This document shows, one piece after another, positions 1-5,175 of a DNA stretch of 5,175 bases (the first letter of the stretch is position 1; every line of letters begins with the position of its first letter). The DNA is from Anaerolineaceae bacterium (lineage in GTDB: Bacteria; Chloroflexota; Anaerolineae; Anaerolineales; Anaerolineaceae), in the NCBI GenBank assembly GCA_030620065.1, contig JAUXFJ010000135.1:1-5175 (forward strand), read 5' to 3'. A model generated the notes under the pieces. That model had not been told where the DNA came from. It ran no database searches and worked only from the letters and a program-made list of their open reading frames with translations. Made by a program: the position numbers and the translations under genes.

Positions 1-249
1 GATTATCCCACAATCTATCCAACAGCCAACGTTTACTTAAACCTTGATGGGGGGAGCTGCTTGGATTTCTACCATTCCCCTGGCGAATATCCTGGGCCTT
101 TCATCGACAGCCTGTGGAGATGTAAACCCCCCCAGGGTAAAATTACAACCGTATTCAGAAAAAACAATAACCTTTTGTTAATGAAATATTCAATCAACCT
201 GGGTTTGGTTTTTGGCGACCTCAATCCCCTTTCTGAGTGCTATTTTTCA
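1..249. other. Upstream region, no confident gene; one open + frame
   Basis: No gene can be called with confidence here. The + strand frame beginning at base 1 has no stop until TAA at 253-255, so 84 codons are open to the window edge. This could be the 3' end of a gene that starts outside. The only possible in-frame start for a shorter version is a TTG at 61 with no convincing ribosome site. The translation is rich in Asn, Tyr and Pro, shows no family motif I recognise, and lacks the regular codon pattern of the genes downstream, so chance openness is quite possible. The segment also has a G6 run (49-54), a C7 run (127-133) and a weak CCTGGG/CCCAGG inverted repeat (91-96 and 131-136) with a long loop. 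No clear terminator of an upstream gene is visible. Confidence 0.3.
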
Positions 250-288
250 CAATAAGTAAAAACAATAAGTAAAAACAATAAGTAAAAA
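250..288. repeat. Three perfect tandem copies of a 13-bp A-rich unit
   Basis: The unit CAATAAGTAAAAA occurs three times without mismatch at 250-262, 263-275 and 276-288. The array ends two bases before the -35 box of the operon promoter. With transcription starting near 327, copies two and three cover about -39 to -64, where A/T-rich UP elements contact the RNA polymerase alpha subunit. The array may therefore raise promoter strength, or it may be repeated binding sites for a regulator. The 13-bp period does not match the helical repeat of DNA, so it is not a typical phased A-tract bend. The repetition is seen directly; the function is inferred. Confidence 0.9.
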
Positions 289-290
289 GC

Positions 291-319
291 TTGACACTTT
301 ATTATCTTTTCCCTATACT
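291..319 (+). promoter_or_regulatory. Sigma-70-type promoter of the transporter operon
   Basis: A perfect -35 box TTGACA (291-296) is followed after exactly 17 bp by the -10 box TATACT (314-319), one base from the TATAAT consensus. Transcription should start around A325-A327. It is the best promoter match I found upstream of the binding-protein gene, and it is oriented toward the operon. An A-rich tandem repeat lies directly upstream and may act as an UP element. The predicted mRNA has a leader of about 167 nt before the first major gene. Confidence 0.8.
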
Positions 320-326
320 TTAATAA

Positions 327-374
327 ATGCTTCAGTTCTATCTTCTAGTTCCATCAAAAGTAGAGCCTCAGTAG
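327..374 (+). CDS. Candidate leader peptide, possibly leaderless (15 aa)
   Basis: An ATG at 327-329 lies at the transcription start predicted from the promoter and opens a frame encoding MLQFYLLVPSKVEPQ, ending at TAG 372-374. Five of the 15 residues are Leu or Val, including an adjacent Leu-Leu-Val run (CTT CTA GTT, 342-350). The stop codon lies at the base of the first leader hairpin. There is no Shine-Dalgarno sequence because the start coincides with the predicted 5' end, so translation would have to be leaderless. Ribosome stalling on branched-chain codons would be a sensible control for an amino acid importer. However, such residues are common by chance in so short a frame, and no intrinsic terminator is visible in the leader. 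This is a hypothesis, not a firm gene. Confidence 0.2.
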   Translation: MLQFYLLVPSKVEPQ

Positions 375-452
375 TTCGGGAAAGTTGCAGTAACTCTGAG
401 AACAGGAGGTGTTCAGGAAAATCCAGAATCTTTTGCAATCAAACGGTTTTCC
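367..452 (+). promoter_or_regulatory. Structured 5' leader with three consecutive hairpins
   Basis: Three inverted repeats tile this part of the untranslated leader. Hairpin 1 pairs CTCAG (367-371) and AGTT (373-376) with AACT (392-395) and CTGAG (396-400), nine base pairs with U372 bulged. Hairpin 2 pairs GAACA (400-404) with TGTTC (410-414) and shows GGAGG in its five-base loop; it shares G400 with hairpin 1, so only one can use that base. Hairpin 3 pairs GGAAAATC (416-423) with GGTTTTCC (445-452), including one G-U pair, around a 21-base loop. CCTC (366-369) could alternatively pair with GAGG (406-409). None is followed by a T-tract, so I see no intrinsic terminator. I recognise no T-box or known riboswitch consensus. 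Regulatory function is inferred only from the arrangement. Confidence 0.35.
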
Positions 453-480
453 AAGTCAATAAACCCCATCTAGATTAAAC

Positions 481-486
481 GAGGAG
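481..486 (+). promoter_or_regulatory. Ribosome binding site of the binding-protein gene
   Basis: GAGGAG lies seven bases before the ATG at 494 and supports that start. The start is also fixed by the protein, because the lipoprotein signal peptide begins immediately with Met-Lys-Arg. Confidence 0.75.
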
Positions 487-493
487 TAGTATT

Positions 494-1780
494 ATGAAAC
501 GCACCCTATTTACTATATTAACGCTATTACTCGCCGCTAGTTTTTTATTAGGCGCTTGTCAAACAGGGACGGAACCAGAGGTAGCAGAGGAAGCCAAACC
601 CGATGAAGTTACCCTGGTGATTGGATTTACATCTTCAATCACAGGAAAATATGAAACTTCATCCGGGCGACAGGTGCGCGGCTTCAACCTGTGGATGGAT
701 CAAGTCAATGATGCTGGCGGTATCACCCTCAGCGATGGCACTGTTGTAAAACTTGAAGTTGCCACATACGACGATGAAAGTAATACTGACCGGATACAAG
801 AGCTGTATACCCGCCTGGCAACCGAGGACAACGCAGACCTTTTGATCAGCCCTTATTCTAGCGGCTTGACTGCGGCTGCCTCGATTATCGCTGAACAGAA
901 TGGCAAAGTGATGATCACCACCGGCGCTGCTGCTGACTCGAACTATCAGCAAGGATATACACTGGTTTTCCAAATCTATACGCCAGCCAGCCGTTATCTC
1001 ACTGGTGCAGTTGATCTTTTAGCCAGCGTTGGCCCGGAGGTGACCAAGGTTGCTTTTGTGTATGAGGACACCAAGTTCTCCACCGGTGTGGTGGAGGCTG
1101 CTAAAGCTTATGCTGAAGGTATGGGTTATGAGGTTGTGCTTTACGAAGGTTATGCTGCAGACACCTCCGACTTTGGTCCCTTCATCAACAAAATTGTGGA
1201 TTCCGGTGCTGAAGCAATTCTGGGCGGTGGTCACTTTCAGGATGGCAGCACGTTCGCCCGGCAGCTCCATGAAAAGGGTGTTGATACAAACCTCTTTGCA
1301 CTACTAGTAGCTCCTCCTGAACCAGATTTCGCTGATTTAGGTGAAGCTGCTCTTGGTGTGATCGGCCCAAGTCAGTGGGAGCCTTTGGCTGCCTACACCC
1401 CCGAATCAGCTGAAGTCGCTGGTGTTGAGTGGTTTGGTCCAAGTTCTGATGACTTTGTGACCGCTTATACAGGCGCCTATGATGGCGAAGAACCTTCCTA
1501 TCACTCAGCCGGTGGTTACGCCGCTGGCGTAGTTCTCCAGAATGCTGTCTTGACTGCTGATTCCACAGATCCGGTAGCCATTAAAGCCGCACTGGACGCC
1601 ATGGATTTGATGATCTTCTTCGGAAATATCAAGTTCGATACAAGCGAGGAGAATCACGGTTTGCAAATTGGTCACTCAATGATCTACATTCAGTGGCAAG
1701 AGGGAGAAGATGGGTTGTCGAAGCAAGTTGTCTGGCCGAAGGCTGGCGCTACTTCTGATGCAATTTACCCAATTCCCTAA
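494..1780 (+). CDS. livK: Branched-chain amino acid-type ABC transporter substrate-binding lipoprotein
   Basis: This is the extracytoplasmic receptor of the importer: it binds the ligand and delivers it to the LivH-LivM permease. The 428-residue product starts with a type II signal peptide: Lys2-Arg3, a hydrophobic core at about 5-19, and lipobox Leu-Gly-Ala-Cys with lipidation expected on Cys22, the only Cys seen. An acidic, flexible linker (about 23-38) follows. The rest (about 39-428) is a two-lobed type I periplasmic-binding fold of the LivJ/LivK class (Peripla_BP_6). Family-like segments are GFTSSITG (44-51), YDDES (92-96), SPYSSGLTAAAS (119-130), TTGAAADS (142-149), VYEDTKFSTG (189-198), PSYHSAGGYAAG (334-345) and FGNIKFD (376-382). 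The Ser/Thr-rich 119-130 and 142-149 loops are where this family usually holds the ligand's carboxylate and amino groups. Length is somewhat above the E. coli LivK size, partly because of the linker. The substrate cannot be read from sequence: Leu/Ile/Val, other amino acids, amides or urea are all possible. It is followed by a hairpin, then the permease genes. Confidence 0.93.
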   Translation: MKRTLFTILTLLLAASFLLGACQTGTEPEVAEEAKPDEVTLVIGFTSSITGKYETSSGRQVRGFNLWMDQVNDAGGITLSDGTVVKLEVATYDDESNTDRIQELYTRLATEDNADLLISPYSSGLTAAASIIAEQNGKVMITTGAAADSNYQQGYTLVFQIYTPASRYLTGAVDLLASVGPEVTKVAFVYEDTKFSTGVVEAAKAYAEGMGYEVVLYEGYAADTSDFGPFINKIVDSGAEAILGGGHFQDGSTFARQLHEKGVDTNLFALLVAPPEPDFADLGEAALGVIGPSQWEPLAAYTPESAEVAGVEWFGPSSDDFVTAYTGAYDGEEPSYHSAGGYAAGVVLQNAVLTADSTDPVAIKAALDAMDLMIFFGNIKFDTSEENHGLQIGHSMIYIQWQEGEDGLSKQVVWPKAGATSDAIYPIP

Positions 1781-1790
1781 CAGAATATAT

Positions 1791-1833
1791 TAATGAATAC
1801 CCCGTAGAATTTTCATTTACGGGGTATTCATTA
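1791..1833 (+). terminator. Perfect intergenic hairpin, likely partial terminator or mRNA stabiliser
   Basis: In the 77-base gap between the binding-protein stop and the livH start, bases 1791-1806 pair perfectly with 1818-1833, giving 16 base pairs with a CCCCG/CGGGG core. A further G-U and A-U pair can shrink the loop to seven bases. The hairpin begins 10 bases after the stop codon. The downstream T-run is short (TTATTT, 1831-1836), so termination is probably incomplete. It leaves the livH ribosome site (1847-1852) free. In binding-protein operons such hairpins let some transcripts end after the receptor gene or protect its 3' end from exonucleases, giving receptor excess over the membrane complex. 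Structure is seen directly; the effect is inferred from comparable operons. Confidence 0.75.
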
Positions 1834-1857
1834 TTTCAGCCATATCAGGAGGCGGTT

Positions 1858-2715
1858 ATGGATTTCTTGTTGGCATCTCTGTCCGATGGTCTCCTCATCG
1901 GATTTATCTACGGGATTGCGGCGATGGGCTTGAGCCTGATTTTTGGCGTCATGGATGTTATCAATCTGGCGCATGGCCCTGTCATCGCTCTAGGGATGTT
2001 TAGTCTCTACCTGCTCTATTCGGTATTGGGCTTGCACCCTTATTTTGGTCTAGTTATCGTCGCTGTAGTCGGTTTGCTTCTTGGGATGATTATGTACGCG
2101 ATTGTAGTCCGTAGGGTCATCGACGCACCTCATTTGTCATCATTGCTGGCAACCTTTGCAGTCAATATGGTCATCATCGGGTTAGGAACTGCGGTTTTCA
2201 GCACCGCCCCTTACAACGTTGATTTCTCCCTCGGACGCTTTTCGGTTGGACCTGTTACCTTAATTGCCACGCGGGTAATTGGGGCATTGGTTGCTATCCT
2301 GGTCACAATCGGTCTATATATTTTTTTATACAAATCCCGGCCAGGAAGATATATTCGCGCAGTCGCCAACAATAAGACCGCTGCAGAATTGGTTGGTGTC
2401 CCATCAAACTTTATCTTAGCATTGAGCTTTGGAATAGGCACAATGCTTGCAGCACTTGCCGGAGCGTTGATCGCAACTTTTTTCCCATTCACTATCCTTG
2501 CTGGAGGCACTTACGAACTCAAAAGTTTTGTAATTGTCGTTTTGGGTGGTCTTGGTAACCCTGTCGGTGCTTTAGTGGGGGGATTGATCCTCGGTCTAAT
2601 TGAAGGGATTATCCCCACGTTTATGGAAACTACCTGGGTACCGGTCGTAGAGTTTGTCATGTTTGTCATGATTCTACTCGTCCGACCGACCGGCCTGTTT
2701 GGAGCGAAACAATGA
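1858..2715 (+). CDS. livH: Branched-chain amino acid-type ABC transporter permease LivH
   Basis: This is one of two integral membrane subunits forming the translocation channel, as a heterodimer with LivM. The 285-residue length is normal for the family. About eight hydrophobic segments can be picked out (roughly 8-30, 38-56, 63-84, 95-115, 132-157, 184-212, 222-250 and 262-275). Diagnostic LivH features are the N-terminal GIAAMGLSLIFGVMDVINLAHG (in two parts, 19-28 and 29-40), the cytoplasmic coupling region RPGRYIRAVANNKTAAELVG (161-180) that should contact an ATPase, VIVVLGGLGNPVGALVGG (225-242), and the C-terminal VRPTGLFG (275-282). The ATG at 1858 has a strong AGGAGG (1847-1852) five bases upstream. 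The stop overlaps the livM start as ATGA (2712-2715), indicating translational coupling. No truncation or frameshift was seen. Confidence 0.95.
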   Translation: MDFLLASLSDGLLIGFIYGIAAMGLSLIFGVMDVINLAHGPVIALGMFSLYLLYSVLGLHPYFGLVIVAVVGLLLGMIMYAIVVRRVIDAPHLSSLLATFAVNMVIIGLGTAVFSTAPYNVDFSLGRFSVGPVTLIATRVIGALVAILVTIGLYIFLYKSRPGRYIRAVANNKTAAELVGVPSNFILALSFGIGTMLAALAGALIATFFPFTILAGGTYELKSFVIVVLGGLGNPVGALVGGLILGLIEGIIPTFMETTWVPVVEFVMFVMILLVRPTGLFGAKQ

Positions 2716-3683
2716 AAAACTGGCAAAAATACCTGGGTTTAATAATATCTCTACTGGCTGTTACCCTTTTGGCTGTTTGGCCCCTGATCACCAGCAAACC
2801 TGTAGATCGAGAGGTTGCTTTTACGATCCTAAAAGGGATCGCATTGGCTTCAAGCCTGAACATCATCCTGGGTTACACCGGCTATGTGAGCTTTGGCCAT
2901 ATCGTTTACTTTGGTCTTGGCGGATATATTGGCTTTTACTTGATAAGCCAACAAGGTTGGTCTATATATCCATCCATGTTAGCAGGAGGATTGATTGCCG
3001 GCTTATTTGCATTTTTATTAGGAAAAGCGATCTTGCGATTACGCGGCGCATATTTCGCTCTGGCTACGATAGGCGTCAACATGGCCGTTCTATCCTTCAT
3101 CTCTAACTTCGACCTTCTAGGGGGACCCATCGGCATGACGCTAAATTTCAATATTTACAAGGAATATGGTGGAGCAGCACAAGCGCTACAGTTAATTTTT
3201 TACCTGATGGTGGCTATCACCCTGATAACCATTATTGTCAGTTACCTGGTCAGGACCTCAAAGTTTGGCCTGGGGTTGTTGGCAATCCGTGAGGACGAAG
3301 ACGCAGCCGAAGTGATGGGAGTCGTCGCACCCAACCTCAAGACATGGGCCTATGTGCTTTCCGCCATCTTCCCAGGGGTAATCGGTGTGCTCTTTTTCTT
3401 CAAAAATGGTAGTATCGAGCCGCACCCTGCATTCCCACTGCACACTTCTATCGAATTGATCGTGATGGTAATGTTGGGTGGGCAAGGGACAGTCTTCGGA
3501 CCCATACTTGGGGCTGCTGCTTACCAACGTATGCGCGGCTTGCTGCTCACAACACCAATCTTTAAAAATATTCAGCTCTCTGTCGCTGGTGTGCTGCTCT
3601 TGATCATCGTTCTCTTCATCCCAGCAGGTGTTGTGGGTTGGATACGCAATCGCTTCCCAATAACACGGAGGGTGCTGCAATGA
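2712..3683 (+). CDS. livM: Branched-chain amino acid-type ABC transporter permease LivM
   Basis: This is the second membrane subunit, partner of LivH. The 323-residue protein has about nine hydrophobic segments, the first at about 7-26. LivM hallmarks are ILGYTGYVSFGH (52-63), RLRGAYFALATIGVNM (109-124), a GG-P-x-G-M segment (137-142), the coupling loop SKFGLGLLAIREDEDAAEVM (183-202) expected to dock on an ATPase, and LIVMVMLGGQGTVFGPILGA (249-268). The start ATG overlaps the livH stop by four bases and has GGAG (2701-2704) seven bases upstream, inside livH. The stop in turn overlaps the livG start as ATGA (3680-3683). The C-terminus is short and basic (IRNRFPITRRVLQ). Length is within the usual range, slightly shorter than the E. 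coli protein. Nothing looks broken. Confidence 0.95.
   Translation: MKNWQKYLGLIISLLAVTLLAVWPLITSKPVDREVAFTILKGIALASSLNIILGYTGYVSFGHIVYFGLGGYIGFYLISQQGWSIYPSMLAGGLIAGLFAFLLGKAILRLRGAYFALATIGVNMAVLSFISNFDLLGGPIGMTLNFNIYKEYGGAAQALQLIFYLMVAITLITIIVSYLVRTSKFGLGLLAIREDEDAAEVMGVVAPNLKTWAYVLSAIFPGVIGVLFFFKNGSIEPHPAFPLHTSIELIVMVMLGGQGTVFGPILGAAAYQRMRGLLLTTPIFKNIQLSVAGVLLLIIVLFIPAGVVGWIRNRFPITRRVLQ
3667..3672 (+). promoter_or_regulatory. Ribosome binding site deciding the livG start
   Basis: GGAGGG lies seven bases before the ATG at 3680, inside the end of livM. It supports this start over an in-frame ATG at 3638, which would add 14 residues not typical of LivG and would lie 46 bases inside livM. Confidence 0.8.
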
Positions 3684-4438
3684 CCATATTACTCCAAGTT
3701 GAGGGATTAACGAAAAAGTTTGGTGGATTAACAGCGCTTTCGGATGTCACCTTTGATCTTCCTGAGGGACAAATCATGGGCTTGATCGGACCTAATGGAG
3801 CAGGCAAGACAACCCTTTTCAATGTTGTTAATGGCGTTTACCCAGCTACAAAGGGAAAGGTGATCTTCAAAGGTAAGGATGTCACAAACGTAAAGACATA
3901 CGAAATGGCCCAACTGGGTTTAGCCAGAACACATCAGATCGTAAAGCCATTAAATGAACTTTCCGTCCTGGATAATGTCATTGTGGGTGCTTGTTTCGGC
4001 CGTCAGGGTTTTGGTCTTGGTAAAGCTACGCCCATTGCTGAAGAGGTACTGGAATTCGTTGATTTAGCCGATCGCTCCGATCAACTCGCATCCAGCCTGA
4101 ACATAGCTCAGAAAAAACGCCTGGAGATGGCCCGCGCTTTAGCCGCACAACCCCACCTCATACTTATGGATGAAGTATTGGCGGGATTGAATCAATCGGA
4201 AATAACAGAAATGGTAGAGACTGTTCGGAAGATCCGCGATCAGGGTATCACTATCATTATGATAGAGCATGTTATGGAAGCTGTGATGAAAGTATCCGAC
4301 CACATGATTGTGCTTAATTTTGGAGCGCAAATCGCCGAAGGAACTCCAGAGGTAATCCAAAGCAACCCGGCTGTAATCGAGGCATATTTAGGTGATCCGA
4401 AACTAGCACAAAAACTGATGCAGAAGGCAATGGAATAG
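3680..4438 (+). CDS. livG: Branched-chain amino acid-type ABC transporter ATPase LivG (variant signature)
   Basis: This is a cytoplasmic nucleotide-binding subunit that powers import together with LivF. The 252-residue product has Walker A GPNGAGKTT (37-45), Q-loop Gln86 in ARTHQ, Walker B LILMDE (160-165) with catalytic Glu165, D-loop AGLN (168-171) and switch His197 in IEHVM. ARTHQ, the AGLN D-loop and the final AYLG (235-238) mark it as LivG and not LivF. The ABC signature is LNIAQKKRLEMARAL (140-154) where E. coli-type LivG has LSYGQ: the Ser is Asn and the Gly is Ala. Val166 replaces the Pro common after Walker B. I recall a LivG subgroup with LTxAGRKR-type signatures and DEV in place of DEP, so this is probably inherited divergence and not decay. 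A 14-residue Lys/Gln/Met tail follows AYLG. It overlaps livM by four bases and ends 10 bases before livF. Confidence 0.94.
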   Translation: MTILLQVEGLTKKFGGLTALSDVTFDLPEGQIMGLIGPNGAGKTTLFNVVNGVYPATKGKVIFKGKDVTNVKTYEMAQLGLARTHQIVKPLNELSVLDNVIVGACFGRQGFGLGKATPIAEEVLEFVDLADRSDQLASSLNIAQKKRLEMARALAAQPHLILMDEVLAGLNQSEITEMVETVRKIRDQGITIIMIEHVMEAVMKVSDHMIVLNFGAQIAEGTPEVIQSNPAVIEAYLGDPKLAQKLMQKAME

Positions 4439-4442
4439 AGGT
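4437..4442 (+). promoter_or_regulatory. Ribosome binding site deciding the livF start
   Basis: AGAGGT overlaps the livG stop codon and lies six bases before the ATG at 4449. It favours that ATG over the adjacent in-frame TTG at 4446, which would add only one residue at poorer spacing. Confidence 0.6.
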
Positions 4443-4448
4443 AGATTG

Positions 4449-5159
4449 ATGACAATACTCGAAATTCACGATGTAACATCTGGCTATGGAGAAGTACAAA
4501 TCCTCTGGGGTGCGTCCCTTGTTCTCGAAAGGGGAAAAATGACTGCCCTGGTCGGCGCCAACGGCGCCGGTAAAACTACAATGCTTCACACGATTATGGG
4601 GCTTATCAAACCATGGAGCGGCTCCATTATGTTCGAAGGTGAGGATGTAAGCAAACTGGCCGCTCACGAAAAAGCAGATCGCGGTCTGATACTGGTTCCG
4701 GAGGGTAGACAGCTATTCACGGATATGAGTATATCCGAAAATTTAGAGATGGGTGCTTCACCGGTTCGCGCCCGGCCTCATATCGAAAAGAATCTGAAAC
4801 TTGTGTTCGAAATATTCCCCCGCTTGGAAGAACGCAAAGATCAGAAAGCTGGTACGCTAAGTGGTGGCGAACAGCAGATGCTTGCTGTAGCCCGAGGTAT
4901 CATGGCCGAACCTATATTGCTGATGATGGACGAACTCTCCTTGGGTCTGGCCCCTTTCCTTGTCCTGGATCTTTTCGAAAGGTTAGATCTACTTAAAGAT
5001 GCAGGGATCACAATGTTTCTTGTTGAGCAAAACGTGCAATTGGCATTGGCGGTAAGCGACTACGGGTTTGTACTCTCCCAGGGAAAAGTTGATCTTGAAG
5101 GGCCTGCCAGAGAACTAATTAAAAACGAACACGTCCAGGCTGCTTATCTTGGAATATAA
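4449..5159 (+). CDS. livF: Branched-chain amino acid-type ABC transporter ATPase LivF
   Basis: This is the second cytoplasmic ATPase subunit, pairing with LivG beneath the LivH-LivM channel. The 236-residue length is standard. Motifs in order are Walker A GANGAGKTT (36-44), the LivF-specific VPEGRQLF (83-90) covering the Q-loop region, canonical signature LSGGEQQMLAVARG (137-150), and Walker B ILLMMDE (156-162) with catalytic Glu162. SLGLAP (164-169) follows and is typical of LivF. At the switch position the protein reads VEQN (192-195), so Gln194 stands where LivG has His197; this substitution is usual in LivF. Leu163 replaces the common Pro after the catalytic Glu. The C-terminus AAYLGI is the normal family ending. 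Only 16 bases follow the stop, so whether the operon continues cannot be seen. Confidence 0.95.
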   Translation: MTILEIHDVTSGYGEVQILWGASLVLERGKMTALVGANGAGKTTMLHTIMGLIKPWSGSIMFEGEDVSKLAAHEKADRGLILVPEGRQLFTDMSISENLEMGASPVRARPHIEKNLKLVFEIFPRLEERKDQKAGTLSGGEQQMLAVARGIMAEPILLMMDELSLGLAPFLVLDLFERLDLLKDAGITMFLVEQNVQLALAVSDYGFVLSQGKVDLEGPARELIKNEHVQAAYLGI

Positions 5160-5175
5160 GTTGCTTTATTCCACC

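Noticed and set aside
91..136. CCTGGG/CCCAGG inverted repeat as a terminator of an upstream gene
   Set aside because: Only six pairs around a 34-base loop and no T-tract; an alternative pairing of CCCTGG at 78-83 is equally good.
250..288. CRISPR-like array
   Set aside because: The 13-mers are directly contiguous with no spacers, so this is a simple tandem repeat.
327..493. T-box or known riboswitch in the leader
   Set aside because: I see no T-box sequence, terminator/antiterminator pair, or conserved core of the riboswitch classes I can recall. Only generic hairpins are visible.
1301..1310. Palindrome CTACTAGTAG inside the binding-protein gene
   Set aside because: A single short palindrome within a well-supported coding region; expected by chance.
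2699..3106. 135-codon + strand frame overlapping livH and livM
   Set aside because: It lies in another frame of the well-supported livM gene and has no family resemblance or suitable ribosome site.
3638..3679. Extended livG start at ATG 3638
   Set aside because: It adds 14 residues not found at the start of LivG proteins and overlaps livM by 46 bases. The ATG at 3680 has GGAGGG at ideal spacing and the ATGA overlap seen at the livH-livM junction.
3258..3680. 140-codon antisense frame within livM
   Set aside because: Its composition, rich in His, Cys and acidic residues with no motif, is that of a reverse-strand shadow of livM.
4446..4448. TTG start for livF
   Set aside because: The adjacent ATG at 4449 is the stronger codon, is better spaced from AGAGGT, and gives the usual MTILEI-type N-terminus.
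4554..4570. Repeated GGCGCC within livF
   Set aside because: It encodes the Gly-Ala-Asn-Gly-Ala-Gly of Walker A, so the coding constraint explains it.

Overview
The window carries one complete five-gene ABC importer operon of the branched-chain amino acid type (HAAT/LIV family), all on the + strand: substrate-binding lipoprotein (494-1780), permease LivH (1858-2715), permease LivM (2712-3683), ATPase LivG (3680-4438) and ATPase LivF (4449-5159). No transposase, CRISPR array, tRNA or rRNA was seen. The organism cannot be fixed from this locus. A lipoprotein-anchored binding protein, moderate GC and a LivG with an unusual signature motif would suit a bacterium such as an Anaerolineae-type Chloroflexota, but this is a weak inference.

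Layout. Bases 1-249 hold no confident gene. One + strand frame stays open from the window edge to a stop at 253-255, but does not look convincingly coding. Bases 250-288 are three perfect tandem copies of the 13-mer CAATAAGTAAAAA. Two bases later comes a near-consensus housekeeping promoter (TTGACA, 17-bp spacer, TATACT; 291-319). The predicted transcript starts near 325-327 and has a leader of about 167 nt. An ATG lies at the predicted start site and opens a 15-codon frame (327-374) containing an adjacent Leu-Leu-Val run. Its stop codon sits in the first of three consecutive hairpins (367-452). After the binding-protein gene, a 16-bp perfect hairpin (1791-1833) separates it from the permease and ATPase genes. 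The last four genes are tightly packed, with two 4-base ATGA overlaps and one 10-base gap, so they are very probably translationally coupled.

How the genes work together. The lipid-anchored binding protein captures an amino acid or related ligand outside the membrane and docks on the LivH-LivM permease pair. LivG and LivF bind ATP at their interface to drive import. The intergenic hairpin probably allows more binding protein than membrane complex to be made. Two points deserve attention. One is the repeat-promoter-leader arrangement upstream. The other is the ATPase pair, where both departures from canonical motifs (LivG signature LNIAQ and LivF Gln in place of the switch His) fall on the same composite ATP site. 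Otherwise this is a recognisable transporter operon and not a new system.
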